A DNA stretch of 64,000 nt from Angiostrongylus vasorum (lineage: Eukaryota; Nematoda; Chromadorea; Rhabditida; Metastrongylidae): contig JADANN010000107.1 of assembly GCA_018806985.1 (NCBI GenBank), forward strand, positions 477,533-541,532, in the 5' to 3' direction. The stretch's first letter is position 1, and each line of letters opens with the position of its first letter. A model generated the notes under the pieces. The model made no database searches, was not told the DNA's origin, and was given only the letters and a program-made list of their open reading frames with translations. Shown piece after piece: positions 47,261 to 59,539 of this stretch. The translations under genes were made by a program, and so were the position numbers.

Positions 47261-47748
47261 TGTAAACGACAACCGATAAACAGAGGTCGTTAGCGACAGC
47301 ATTTCCTGAATGTCAAAAGCGCATCAGGAAGACCACAGACTTGATCACAGTTATTCACGAAAACCTGGAAAAAAATTATGATGCTCGACGATTTTCTAGG
47401 CAGGATACAACCTACTGGGCTACGCTTCCACGCGACAGAGAGAAATGGAAGATTTGATGGCTCCGCGAGTATGTCCACGACCATCGGAATGGCTGGTTAT
47501 AGTCGATTGAACGGAAAACCATCTTTTGTAACAAAATTTGGAAAAATTTATGAATGCTACATGGTTTTCACGAAAAAAATAGTAAATTTCCACTTTCGTT
47601 GATTTGTTGCTGTACCGTAGCATCCGAGTCGTAGTGATAAGAGACGCTTTGAATTAGAATGAAACGCAAGAAATGTACGATTTTAAATGTAAAATTTAAA
47701 TGAGCATTATTTTTTGATACTGACTTGTATTAATCGAAATAAGCGCCA
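47261..47748. other. Degraded RTE tail and spacer
   Basis: A weak RTE C-terminal trace (for example CRPRDREKW near 47,435) fades into AT-rich sequence before the mariner. No separate gene is supported. Confidence 0.35.
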
Positions 47749-48745
47749 TTAAAATTGGCGCATTTTTCCAACAAAAAACAAATTTACTTCAGTTGCACAA
47801 AATTCTGAAGTTCTGCAAGCGATGAATTCGTTGAGAGCAATTTTTGCGTCATCGTGGTTGGTGAAGCATTTCTCGCCCAGGAATTTGTCAAGGTGCTTGA
47901 AGAAGTGATGGTCGGTAGGCGAGAGGTCTGATGAATATGGCCGATGAGGCAAAGTTTCGTAGCCTTACTCGTTCAACTTCTGCAGCTCTGGTTTCGCAAC
48001 TTGAGGCCGGGTGCATCCGTGGAGGACTGATGCCTTTCTGCTGACTTGTGCCGGTTGTTGTTGTAAGAGGTTACGGTGCGTTTCGTTGATTTGTTGGTAA
48101 TACATATCTGCCGCAATCGTTTCGCCCAAATTCAAAGAGCTGTGATGAATTAGCCCTGCTGCAGACCACCAAACAATCACTATAACATTTTTTGGAGCAA
48201 TTTAGGCTTTGGGAAGTGCTGTAGAGCCTGATCGCAATCCAACTGCTGAGCTTAACGTCGCCGGTTGAAATCCACTTCAGAATCCAATTCTCATCTCACA
48301 TCACAATTCGATCAAAAAAAAGAGTCGTTTTTGTTGCTCAGAATAACACCAGACGACATTTCAAAGCTGTGATTTTTTTGATTAACGTTTAATTGGTGCG
48401 GCACCCACTTGTCGAGTTTTTTCTCCTGTGCGATTCAAGTGGCTGGAAATTGTTTCTGTGCTTACGCCAAGCTGTTCTGCAAGCTCTCAAATAGCTGTTT
48501 GCGCTTTTGCTCACATTAGTGCCTTCCATTCGTCGTCGTCAAGTTCATTGGGACGACCGCGACGTTCCTTATCTTCAAGGTCGAAGTCACCAGATCGAAA
48601 TTTCAGGAACCGTTTTCGCAATCTTGACTCACCAACACTACCTTCACCCCAAAACTTGATGATATTCCGAATTCCTACCGCGGAATTATGTCCACTGTTC
48701 CACTTCTACATAAAAAGGGCATGAATATAACGTTAATTCATGTTG
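47749..48745 (-). pseudogene. mariner-family transposase, decayed copy 1
   Basis: The minus strand gives the transposase in order. First the N-terminal helix-turn-helix region: GEGSVGESRLRKRFLKFRSG, DFDLEDKERRGRPNELDDDE, ELAEQLGVSTETISSHLNRT. Then the catalytic core: RLFFDRIVM..DENWILK, and VWWSAAGLIHHSSLNLGETI. Last the C-terminal part HRPYSSDLSPTDHHFFKHLD, in which the third catalytic Asp lies in the PYSxDLSPTD motif. Multiple in-frame stops show it is dead. Typical length is about 345 residues, and the span fits a full element. Terminal inverted repeats were not resolved by eye. Confidence 0.9.
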
Positions 48746-50411
48746 GAGTTACAGTCTATAAAAACGTCAAATTATTAAATTTTCGAAAAAAAATTGATAC
48801 GAAATATAAACTTGACGCTTTAAAATTTATATTAAACATACATAAAAAATAAAATCCTTCAAAAAAAATACATAAAAAAATTGAAACAACAAAATCGGAC
48901 ATTTCATGTCCACCAACCTAGTAGTACACACAGGGTCGGCCCACCCCAAATATGGCTCGCTGCCATGGCTCGCTAAATAGGTGCCACACCTGTTTGGTAA
49001 GAAAAAAAACATTGACTTATACATTGGGAGTCTGTATACTAGATTTGCATTTAAATGCTTAGTAGACGTTTTCAGTGAAGAATAATCATTGTCGAGAGCT
49101 TTAAACTCTATCTGCATCATCATTCGCTTCATGAAAGAAAGCAGATAAATTGCAAATTAAGAAGAAAACTTTAAGATTTTCAAAAGTGATGGTAACTGTC
49201 ACATTTTCGTTACGATGAAACGAAGCAGCGCTTCGTGATAAAATGTCTCATTGATATTTTTCCACTAATTTCCGTGAAGTTCCTCTACATCCAGATTGTA
49301 GGCCGACAATCTCGAGAACCTTTGCAACTTTTACACTTCAGCTAACCTTAGAAACCTGGCCATGTGGTTACTATGAGGATTTAGGAAGACTTAGGCAAAC
49401 GCACATGAGAGTCTCAATGTTTTAATTCAGTATAAATAGATGCTTTTTTTAATGATGCCTTTTGCTCTCAATATCTTTTCTTAACATAACAATTGCAGCT
49501 ATCATTTGTCATTGTTGAATTTGTTTACTAACCATAAGCAATATAAATAATCATTTTATCACCTGCATCATCTGCAGTCCATTAATTTCGAGCAATGTGA
49601 GCGAGCTACATTGAAGTGCTTCTTGTTCTTGTGACGCACGAGAGCTTCTCAGAGAGCTCGAGAGAGCGCTACTTGCTGCATGGATACAAAGAGTACACCA
49701 TTTTCTTAGTAGACACCACCAACTGGCTTAGTTGAGCCGGTTCGAGGTTAGTATAAGTTGTCGTCGTTGTTGCCATTCGATGATTGCGTTCGCGGAATCT
49801 CGTGTTCCTCGGACCTAGGAATTATCATGTATAACACTAGGTCATATAAATGAATGCCATTTTGCTTATGCGTGTGGGACCACCCGTCTTTTGTTCATAT
49901 GAGGATAACGACTAAGTCCCAGTCAGGTCAAAAAATTAATTCGAAACAGGAAGCCAGGTTCCGTGATAGTGAGACATTCGTTCTTTCGATTTTTTGAAAT
50001 TTATCTGAAATGCCTCAAGAGTCTTGCGCGTTGATGATTCCGCTTCCTACGCTAGGATCCTGTCAGTCACTGCGAAGTCATCACCTTTAATGTTTTTCTG
50101 TTCGTTGTTGCTTCAAGTTGTTCAAGCAGCATGAAAGAATCTTGAGAGAGCAGTCTTTGGTGATTTTTAAACTCTTACCTTTGTTTTACCATTGTTCTTT
50201 ATGGTGACTACGTTGAATGTCAGGGAAAAGGTGAAAAAAGTCCCATTTTACAACGGTTTCCGAAATTGTTTCTCGAATTTTTGCGACTTTCTGCGGAGAG
50301 AGGAATCTGACGCAAGTGAGGTTCTACCCTTTGCGTAGAAATTAGTCCAAGAGCGACAAAGTTTCAGCAAAAGTTCATATTAATAGCACTACGTTTAATT
50401 CATGCTTCCTA
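48746..50411. other. No recognised gene
   Basis: AT-rich. The 101-codon minus frame 48,827-49,132 has no motif. Near 49,738-49,770, GGTTAGTATAAGTTGTCGTC resembles 22,530-22,560, just upstream of the plus-strand PLE, so a PLE-associated remnant is possible here. Confidence 0.35.
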
Positions 50412-50934
50412 TTGCGAGAGTTTCATCAAGTCCTTGTTGAAGGCTTCAAGGTGGAAAATGTTTCAGACTCAGAGGAATATGAATCTTTATCTTTGCTAGC
50501 ATTGGGAAGCGTGGGAAGTAGTGCGATAGATCACAGTTTAGTATTGTTTGGAAAGCCTTGGTCCAGCCTCGCCTCGGGTCAGACAGTCTTCTCATTATTC
50601 TTAGGCCAAGAAATTGTTATCAGCATGAACATTGAGCGGTAGCTGTTTTTCTCAAACGACTGCAGATGCTGATTGTGAGTTCCGGAGGTATCTCTATCAC
50701 AACTGTAGTTACAAAGAAAGGTGTGCTTTTTTTGAAGATTCGAAGCTTTGTGGAATGAATCGTCATTCTATTTGCAGTCATTTTGTTGTCTGTTGTTGTT
50801 CTAGTGATGCTCTATTCTTGCGAGTTGTGACAGGGAATGCGCTCGATGTCACTTTTCATGAGAAGTTGAAGTCTACAGCCGATGTGATGTTAATCGCGAG
50901 GGGTCACGGGAGAAATAAGAAGTATGTTACTTGA
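50412..50934 (+). other. Two overlapping open frames, unassigned
   Basis: Frames of 76 (50,412-50,642) and 100 codons (50,632-50,934) follow each other on the plus strand with protein-like stretches (FKVENVSDSEEYESLSLLAL; then ADCEFRRYLYHNCSYKERCA, rich in cysteine). Together they could be a frameshifted gene or element remnant. No domain is recognised and no splice signals join them. Confidence 0.25.
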
Positions 50935-51029
50935 TCTTCTTTTTTGAGATGAAGGTTAAGCTGCGATAGCCAGCTTTTCATTCAATTAATGTTTCTGGGA
51001 AATTAAAACCCGACTTCAGCATGTCAGAA

Positions 51030-51960
51030 AAAACCTTGTCATTGAAAATAAACGCCATTAGAATCTACACATTTTTGCCAACGAGGAGGAAGTTTAACTT
51101 GTACGGGTTGCCGAAATTCTGAGCTTATGGAGAGGACGAAGTCGTTGGTGACAATTTGAACCTCAAATTTCTTTCTGAAGAAATCCTCGCAAAGAAGTCG
51201 TCGAGATGGTTGAAGAAGTGATCGTCGGTTGGCGAGAGCTCAAGCGAATGTAGTGAATTTAACAGAATTTTGCAGCCCATCCCGTTTAACTTTTGCAGTA
51301 TCGGTTGTGCGACTCATCGCCGTGCGTTGTCGTTGGGAACAATCGCTCCGATTCTCTTGACCAGTGTGGTGCGGAGATGCTGAAATTTTTGGTGCGCTTC
51401 ACCGACTTTTTAGGCGCCTGTCTCAGTAGTAGTCGTCTCATCGGGGTTAAGGAAGCTTTGATGGAATCAAGCATATGATAAGTATGACCTTCTTTCCATC
51501 CAATTCAGCTTCGGAAAGTGCTGCGGGGTTTCACAACGGAGTTTTCGTGGAGTATCTATTTTTCATCGGACTTTGAAGTGTAGTCGAGAAACGAGTCGTT
51601 CTTGCCGTGCAGAAGAGGCGTCAACGACACCTTAAAATGGCAACGTCTTTGGTTTTCATTCCATTCGTCCGACATCCGTTTCTCGAGCTTCTACAGCTCT
51701 GCAATATTCTTTAGGTGCTACGTATTAGCTGAGATGGTTATACTAAGTTCTTTGGCAGGCAGTTCATCGTTGTCAAAAAGCAGAAGGACGTCCACGACCC
51801 TCTTCTCCTTCAAAGTGGAATTCTTCAGAACGAAACGTTCCAAGACAACAATTCATTGTGCCCTCACTAAAGCATCCTCGGCTTCATACCCCATTAATGT
51901 TTCGAACAATTTGCGCTTCCCGCATCCGAATTTGAAGTCGTCGAATTAGATAACACGACC
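51030..51960 (-). pseudogene. mariner-family transposase, decayed copy 2 (different lineage)
   Basis: Minus-strand pieces in order: FDDFKFGCGKRKLFETLMGY and NSTLKEKRVVDVLLLFDNDE (N-terminal DNA-binding region), KLEKRMSDEWNENQRRCHFK, KNDSFLDY and DEKWILH-like (first catalytic block), IGWKEGHTYHMLDSIKASLT, and the end PRWQKCVDSNGVYFQ near 51,070, the usual mariner C-terminus. Many stops and shifts. It differs enough from copy 1 to be a separate mariner lineage. The 115-codon plus-strand frame 51,602-51,949 is antisense. Confidence 0.8.
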
Positions 51961-52534
51961 GACTTCCTATTAACCTCGGCGTTGATCAAATAAACGATCT
52001 GACCACGAATTCCAGAAGTTCAGTGTCGCCAGTGTGCAGCTACGACGAAATTGCTTCCGTCATTCGAAAATTCCGAATGCAAGAGTTGTTATGGATGATG
52101 TTCTTATAATAATGCCATTGAATGTGTAACATGGATCAACCAAACATATGAACAATTAAAGCTTCTGATATGGATGTGATAAATGAATATTAATCGGAAA
52201 GCCAGCGACTGTTGAAGTGTTTCTGTCCAATGAAAGACAATAAAACAACTAGTTTTTTATAAACAACCACCGAAATATAGCAGAAATTATGAAAAATTAG
52301 AGAAGACTCATGAAGAACCAGTGGTAATGAAGAGATAAAAACGAGCCCATATAATAAAAAAATAGGAGTCAGAGTCGCTTTGCAGGATACAGAGTGATAC
52401 TGTGTCTGACTTGTATGTCACATCCCATAATTATGAGAAAGAAGTATATTAACGGCATAAGAACTATAGCGCATCACTCGTACCTGTTGTTATGATGGAT
52501 GAAGAAAAATAAAGGATAAACGACAAAGCTCTCA
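51961..52534. other. No recognised gene
   Basis: AT-rich sequence with no motif. Confidence 0.35.
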
Positions 52535-52790
52535 ACGTTGATCTATCACTGAGGGATGCGCCATGCATTCGACTTCATGAATCATCTTTGGAGGTGATTG
52601 ATTGCATATCTGAGCTACACAATGACTCACGGATCGAGCGAGTGCTGGTATCCTCCCAGACAAGTCTGGCAGCAATTTGCTGACCCCGCAGGGATGGAAA
52701 GCCGTGTGCGCGCAGATCGATTCCACGTGTGTGATGCAAGGAGCCTCCGACCACTGTGCCACACGCGCCGTACAACAAAATTAGTCTCAT
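52535..52790 (-). mobile_element. SINE1 copy, minus strand
   Basis: The minus strand begins GTGTGGCACAGTGGTCGGAGG (box A) and has a box B-like GTGGAATCGATCTGCGC, the body CAGCAAATTGCTGCCAGACT and the tail GAATGCATGGCGCATCCCTC. Open frames on both strands are shadows. Confidence 0.8.
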
Positions 52791-53162
52791 ATAATATAAT
52801 AAACTGTTAGATGTTGAACTGGTGTACATTTCCCGGATAAACGTTTGTAATCGAAAATGAAAGTTCGACTTTAACACATGCATTAAAACGTATTTAGTAT
52901 TAAGCAAATTTGTTCAGCAAACTACTGCGGTGGCGAGTCTCCTCATAAACTCTTTTTGCTCTTTTACTGTACTACACGGAATTTACTAAAATTATCTGTT
53001 GCTGTTTTCTTCCTAAAATTATGTTGTCAGCGTAGTAAGATTGAAAGCTTTAGCGTTCCTCTAAGAAAGTCGTCCATTTAATATTTTCTTCACTCTGAGG
53101 AGAATTGTGTGCTTCAGGAGATAACAATTTCTCATTTTTTTAAAAAATACTATCCGTCCTCA
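52791..53162. other. No recognised gene
   Basis: AT-rich, with no motif. Confidence 0.35.
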
Positions 53163-53460
53163 CATGTACTGTGCGGATCCCAGCACTTGCTTCATTCCAT
53201 TAGTTTCTTCGCACCCGTCATCCATTGAGGTTTTCACAACTTACATGTGTGTTGGGATAATGTTTGAGGACCTTCAGTGTTCATGTGTCCTCCAATGCTG
53301 GTCGAGTAAGTCTTCTCTGTAGTTTTTGAGGTAGTCGCACTCTAAATATTAGAGTATACTTCTAATCTTAATGGGTCAGCATTTGACTAGGCGTGTTCCT
53401 GAATGTCGAAGTGCATATACAGCGACGGGTTCATCCACCTAGCATGGTCCCCCCAAAGTG
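53163..53460 (-). mobile_element. SINE2 copy, minus strand
   Basis: Read on the minus strand the end is GTGCTGGGATCCGCACAGTAC then ATGTGAGGACGG, the RTE-like SINE2 tail. The body contains ACTCGACCAGCATTGGAGG. The head with boxes A and B is degraded. Confidence 0.6.
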
Positions 53461-54231
53461 AAAAACGAATTTGATATCCAAATCACAGAGTACTCTGTGC
53501 TATAGAAGGTAGCCAGGTATAATCAATGATTGTTTAATGAACGCTGCTGGAGCAGATGAAAAGTCTTTTTTCTCAAAGTTGACTCCCACATCTCTCCTGC
53601 GCACTTTCTAGCCTAATTACTGCAGACTTTGGACCGAAGTGGTTGTTCAAAACACGTACAAACATACATCTACGCACACAATCATTGACAGTATTAAGTG
53701 TATACTGAAAGTACAGGTAAATTCTGCAGATGTGGCACCAGAGCTTACCTCCTCAATAAATCTTTGCCTCACGGCAAGCAAACAGCTATGTTTATCATCT
53801 TAGTAATCCAATGCTCCAATCACTTCAGTGCTGAGAAGTCGGCAAAATTGGGATCACAGATATCCGCGGCCGCATCTGTTACACCGATAATAACCCAAAT
53901 TCTAAAATTCGTGCTCTCTGTATGGTGCACCTCGATCAAAAATGGGGGATTCTTCTTCAGTTTCATTATTAATGTACAGCTGGAATTCACAGAAACGATG
54001 TAATTTCTTCACGAAAACCGTTTTTCTTTCACTCCATTGGTACGTAGCTTCCCAAAAGATTATTTTCTTCCTGTGCGATAGGAACCCAGAACAAAGTAGT
54101 ACGATTAAAGAAAGATATTTTCTCATTTGCATTTACAACTTTTTCACGCTACTTTTATGCTGTTGATCTAGAAAGTTCATTGTCTATTTCAACATCATCT
54201 GTGTTACCTTTCCTCCCATTGATCGTCTAGT
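53461..54231. other. No recognised gene
   Basis: Open frames on both strands (53,698-54,003 plus; 53,902-54,132 minus) are compatible with chance in AT-rich DNA. Confidence 0.3.
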
Positions 54232-56480
54232 GACTTGAGGGGGACGCTCGTAAACCTTCCATTTCTCCTTGTCGCGTGAAGAGTGGCCCGGTGGGTTCTG
54301 CTTGCTCTAGGGACACGCTGAGCATCATTTCTTCTTTCTAGGAGTTTAGTGATGAACGCTGACCATCAGGTCAGTGGTCTTTTTCCAGTACGCTTTACAT
54401 CCCGTGAAGTCCATTCACTAACGACTCTATTCTATCGTTCGTCGTTCATAACGGTCCTGCCCACCTTTTCTCCGACAGTTTGGCGTATAGAAAAGTCTTT
54501 GATTTTTGATCGTTGACGTATATCGGAGCTTCGGATACTTTGCCTTTATTGCGTGATACGGGAGACTCCCATCATCGTCCTTTCAGCTGCGCTTCCAATA
54601 ACGTTGAGTGATCTCTCATCCTACTTTCGTAGTGATCAGGTTTCTGACGCATATGTTTAGGCAAAAAGTTTCGTGGAGTCGAAAAGTGGTCACGAACTCG
54701 GGTGTTCTTTGTTTTCTTCACTACATCCTCGATGCTCTTGAAAGCTCCCCAGGCCGCTCTTTTCCTTCTGATCAACTCTGGAGCTAAGTTGTTCAACATG
54801 TTGATTTCCCGACCTAGATAGACATAACTGGAGCGAGCATTCGGAGATATTCGTTCCGTTGAGAGTGAATGGGGCATACGAAACCAAATCATTCCTCATG
54901 AGCATCGTTTTTGTGAGACTCACCCGAAAATCAATCTTACCACAGGTCTCGTTAAAGTTGGCAAGCCTTCTTTCCTTGCCTAGTGTTATGATAATGATGT
55001 CATCAACAAGGCGAACACGGTGTAATTGCCAACCTCAGATTTCACTCCCATGTTGATCTAATTTTCACATGAGATTCTCGAAGGTGACAGTAGACGATTT
55101 TCGTGAGATAGCCTTTCCTCTACCTCTTGCCTTATCCCTATCTTGTCGTCGATGTTAATATCGCTAATGAATGGTGACATTTTGGTTTCGAAATGTTTAT
55201 ATAGCTGACGAAGAATCTTCACTTAGTAAGTAGGGACGTCCAGGCTGTCCACTGCTTCCTTTACCAGTTCTAGCTTAACTGAGTTAAAAGCTTTATTTAA
55301 ATCGAAAAAAAGTGAGATAAGCGGTCTCTTGTACCCTTGCGATGGTCCGATGAATCTCGTTATGGTGTGGATGAGGTCCATCTACTAAGCCCTTTCAAAA
55401 TCCGACATGCTCATATGGCTGATCGCCGTCCAGTGTTCTGTCAGCCCTGTTTAGGATGATAGGAATGAGATGTTTGTATACGACAGACATCAAGTAGATT
55501 AGGCGATAGGCAGCAATACAGTCTTGCTGCTTTTCCACTGAATAGGATTCTTGTGTTCTGACAGGTAACGTGTGAAGAGCAGGGCTACGTGTTTGTGAGA
55601 ACTGGGGAGGGTTCTTCAAGCGCTCAGATCTTATCCTAAGCAGACCTGGCGTTCTTCAATTCTTCATCAACAAAATAACATGTTGGATTAGGGAAAGGAA
55701 TAACCCACAGGAGGACTTATCAACACATCAGCATACACATACGTCTTGTTTAATTTCGTGTGAAAGCAGAAAGCAAGAGGACGTGCCTATTGAAGGGTTC
55801 CGAGTAGTATTCGCAGACGATTTTCTCCATTGCCTTACTGGAAGCTGTAACTGTTCCGTCTGACCATAGGAGTGCAATCATCTCGGCTTTGTAATTGGCG
55901 TTGTTTCGGTGGATCTTGGCGAATGCTTTCCCACCGTCTGAAACTTCAATCATAACTGCTTCCCTTCTCTTTGCTGTCTTCTCTTATTGTCTGTCTGCAT
56001 TGTTTTCTAAGTTTGGACGTTAGTACGCAGTTGTCTGTAGCTCGTGTCATCTCACACTTAGTAATCAGTTCGAAGGTTTCTCAAGACAGGCGTCTGTCTG
56101 TTGGCGACTTTCGAACACTCAGCGTTCACAGCGCCAACTTGAAGATGTTCAATGAGCTGATCGTATTTCTAGTCGATGTTGTCAAGAAGGGGATGCTCTC
56201 AAGAACCGACTAAAAAACTGAATAAATCCCAGATTAGGTGGTCTTGGGATTTCGTTCCTAAATTTAACTGTTTTTTTCAGTCTGGGAGAAATGAAATCTT
56301 GTACGAAGGAGACGATGGTCTGATCTCGTGTAGAACATTGGGACAACAGCAATATCGGTTAGGCAAACCTTCGATTTACTACGATGTGGTCTATTTGGTT
56401 ACGGTGCTCTCCGATGGGGACTTCCGTGTCCAGAGTTGGTAGTGGAGCTTCTGAAATTGCTAGTGAGAATTTGCACAGGG
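54232..56480 (-). pseudogene. RTE retrotransposon, broken copy
   Basis: On the minus strand: the end of the APE domain near 56,440-56,330 (EVPIGEHRNQIDHIVVNRRF), the linker near 55,950-55,760 (SDGTVTASSKAMEKIVCEYY), the RT start (RLIYLMSVVYKHLIPIILNR near 55,510, DGDQPYEHVGF), a degraded palm, and the C-terminal block 54,892-54,572 (YVYLGREINMLNNLAPELIR, then RRKRAAWGAFKSIEDVVKKT). It is less decayed at the C-terminal side than the 0.8-3.3 kb copy, but still frameshifted. The first half of the APE domain is missing. Confidence 0.9.
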
Positions 56481-56574
56481 TATTTCGTTAAAATGCTTGC
56501 TTTATGATTGAAACATTGGACAAAGGCTTTACAATGAGATCTTAAAGGAACATTACTTAAATGGTAAGTAGACC

Positions 56575-56850
56575 AGTGGTCTGAGGCGCCGTGCAATATA
56601 CATGGGATCAAACCCTCGCCTAAAGCTCACCAAGCCTTCCATCCCTCCGGGGTCGGAAAATTGGTACCAGACTTATGTGGGAGGATAGCAGCACTAGCTC
56701 GATGCAACGGTAGGCCACCGCGAGTTATTGTAAAGGCCAGATATGCATTCAGTCACCTCCAACAAACTTAAGTCAAATGCAAATGCTTAACAAAGTCAAA
56801 TGCACGGCGAATCCCTCAGAGGTTGATGAATGCTGAGAGCTCTATCCTTT
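56575..56850 (+). mobile_element. SINE1 copy
   Basis: ACCAGTGGTCTGAGGCGCC (box A), GGGATCAAACCCTCGCC (box B position), GGTCGGAAAATTGGTACCAG, then GCACGGCGAATCCCTCAGAG. An internal stretch around AAATGC.TAACAAAGTCAAATGC appears duplicated. Confidence 0.75.
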
Positions 56851-57984
56851 TAAATCAGCAGACTGCAAAGAGCTCTTGTCAAATATTTAAAATACTGCAC
56901 ACAAATCTTACGTTGGTTAAATGATTCCTTAGCCGCATGTTGTACTACTCTTTCCAACATTGAATACCTCAATAAGAGCAGTACTCTGCTGTCCGACTTT
57001 AGTTTTGCTTTAAACTATTGCAAATTGACAGATGCAAAGCGCGGCGTTAACGTTGGCTATCCATTTCCCTGTGATCAATTAAATACTCTCCATGAGAATT
57101 CGAAACCCATCTCGTGGAATTTTTCGCGTTAAATCTCATTGTGGGCAATAAAAACGTGAGTGCAGGGTTTTCAGGTCAATACTTAGTCAGATATAGTGGT
57201 TATGATCGATTACCCTATAGGTTTGTACCTGTAAAACAGAGGAAGTTCAAGGACACAAAATATGGGGATGCTCATAGAGTGCAATAGACAGGACAGTGTT
57301 CATGTACCAATTTATCGATGGACACTAACACTTACAACGTTGTAATGTCAAGAAATGGCAACATTAATAAGGCAATAGTAAAGAACGAAAGAGTAACAGT
57401 AACAATATTAACAATAACAACAGTACCATGGTGTGCAATGACCACTAAATGAGTTCTAAAAGAACAGAAACTGTAATTTCTTTGATTTCGCTTTTAATTT
57501 AGTTTAAACCAAAAGTGACAACATGAAAATGATCAAGTACAGTAACAGGAACGATGAAGACCTCGGCACCTCAACCGCCTTTGCAGACCACATTCCGCTC
57601 GCTTAAAATACCATCCCCTGCTTGCATTTTTTTGGTCGGAAAGAGCGGAGGAGGTCCTATATCATAGCAAGTTCAAAATTTGCTCTAATCAGACTGAAAA
57701 ATGACCATTGTAAAATATTTCGACACTTTATAGAGAGTAAAACGTTATCAAAACAGTCGCTTATTGCTGATGTTTTCGTCCGCCGCGCCATGGAATACCA
57801 AGTAACGGATAATTCCAGCCTGCTTGGCATAATAAACACGCATTCACTTCACAATCTAATCACAATAATAAAGAAGTCGAAAGAATTACTGTAGAGCCGT
57901 AAAGATCGGGAAAATGGACCGAATGCAAAGCAAAAGTCCTCATTGAAGAAAGTTTTTGAAAATCGAGACGTAACTTGTGTAATG
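56851..57984. other. No recognised gene
   Basis: Contains a 90-codon plus-strand frame at 57,622-57,894 (RRSYIIASSKFALIRLKNDH) and a minus-strand frame over the same place; neither has a recognised motif. A run of AACAATA-type repeats lies near 57,390-57,430. Confidence 0.3.
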
Positions 57985-58665
57985 ATGAGATATTTGCAAA
58001 ACTCCGGACCGCAGGTGTCTGCGGTGGGGAACGAATGCGCTATTGACCTTTCCGGGGGAGTAACGCGTTCACCACCACACCATGCGGGTCCTATATATAT
58101 GATACTTACTCACTTGATACTTACTTCGACGGTCCGTCTACATGAGCTCAGCTAGTTCTATCGATCACTTGCCATCAGCAATCACCCGTTAACGGGATTG
58201 ATCTGGGGAGCCCAAATCGGCATTGAACCCAGTTAAGCTGAGGCTATCGTTATAATCACAATCTTAACCTTTTTTGTTTACTGCTTATTGTTTTTTAATG
58301 GCATGGTAATTGAAACGAAAGACCCGCATGGTGTGGTGGTGAATGCTTTAACCCCCGGAAAGGACAATAGCACCACCGCAGACACCTACGGTCCGAGGTT
58401 TTGGAAATATCTCAGCATTATACAAGTTATATTTCGCAATATACCCTGCCATTAAAAAGAATAGGCAGTAAACAATAAGGTTAAGATTGTGATTATAACT
58501 ACAGCCTCAGCTAACTGGGTTCAATGCCGATTTGGGCTCCCCAGATCAATCTCGTTGATGGGTGGTTGCTGATGGCAAGTGATCCCTAGAACTAGCTGAG
58601 AGACAGGCGTGACGAAGGACTCGCATGATGTGGTGGTGAAGGCGTTACTCCCCGGAAACCTAGTA
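57985..58665. mobile_element. Foldback cluster: one inverted and two direct satellite-type units
   Basis: 57,985-58,290 is the unit in minus orientation (with about 50 bp of unrelated TATATATGATACTTAC sequence inside). 58,310-58,470 is a partial unit in plus orientation, and 58,470-58,660 starts a second plus unit in tandem (GGTTAAGATTGTGATTATAAC...). It therefore shows both arrangements, inverted pair and tandem, in one place. The hairpin CCGCAG/CTGCGG is perfect in the first unit. Confidence 0.8.
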
Positions 58666-59228
58666 TTACAACGACCGACATGATGACACTCGTGATCTAG
58701 AACGAAAAGAAGAACTACGTAAGTGGACAAATGCAAATAACATCCGTACTGGAAAGGTAAATTACGTTGTCGGGCAATCCTGTGGCACGTAATCACGAGT
58801 TAAGCGAGGTGTTCAACCGTCAGGTCGAACCACAGAGCGTTCTCGTTTAACTCGGTGTGAGTAGGAAGGCCATGGTGAATGTCTCCTAGCCATAGAATGA
58901 ATTTCACAGCGAGCTCAACAATTTCCTGAAATCGATATCGCCATGGAATTTACATCAATTCAAATCTGAAGGTAATTTGAACACATCAGGAGTTCTTAAC
59001 TCTAAACGAAAATCGAAATAAGCATAACGAACTGAAAAACTATAAGATTTATACCTAAAAAGTTTCTGGATATGCTGCACATTTCCTTTGCAGGTGTCTA
59101 AAGAACCGATATGTTTCAAAGGAAGACTGTCAAAAATCTACACTTTCCCAATAGCACTACGAAAGCCGGGAGTTCGCCAGTCACACAGCGACCTCTATCT
59201 CCAGGAACACTCGAGGTGATGAGTCGAC
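58666..59228. other. No recognised gene
   Basis: AT-rich, with no motif on either strand. Confidence 0.35.
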
Positions 59229-59357
59229 GTGGAATCTCACGCCTCCCACTTAGTTACTATCACTTCATCGAGTAACAAGAAGAACGTATGCGTAAATTAT
59301 TATGATGAGTGTCACGCTGTTCCAAACACTATGCTAACTAAATTGATGAGATTTAGA

Positions 59358-59461
59358 ACTTACCGGCTCGCCGCATTCATTGTTCCGACAATGTTCGCAG
59401 ATTTCGTCCACAAATGCCGAGCGGTGGGCGTCGTACTGAGAGACAATTACAGCAGACATAT
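59358..59461 (-). CDS. Possible exon, minus strand
   Basis: Bounded by CCGTTTTCAG (acceptor) and CCG/GTAAGT (donor), both near-ideal nematode sites, and open in one frame: MSAVIVSQYDAHRSAFVDEI, then a cysteine-rich end (C-x2-C-x4-C). No family is recognised. The plus strand is also open here (59,229-59,564), so the strand is uncertain. Confidence 0.35.
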
Positions 59462-59539
59462 TCTGAAAACGGAGGATTACACGAGCGTAGCATGTTTCCA
59501 GAGGAATTCGAGGGTACACTGGAGAAGCAATGACGATAG

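Noticed and set aside
51602..51949. A 115-codon plus-strand open frame
   Set aside because: Antisense to the N-terminal part of the second mariner transposase.
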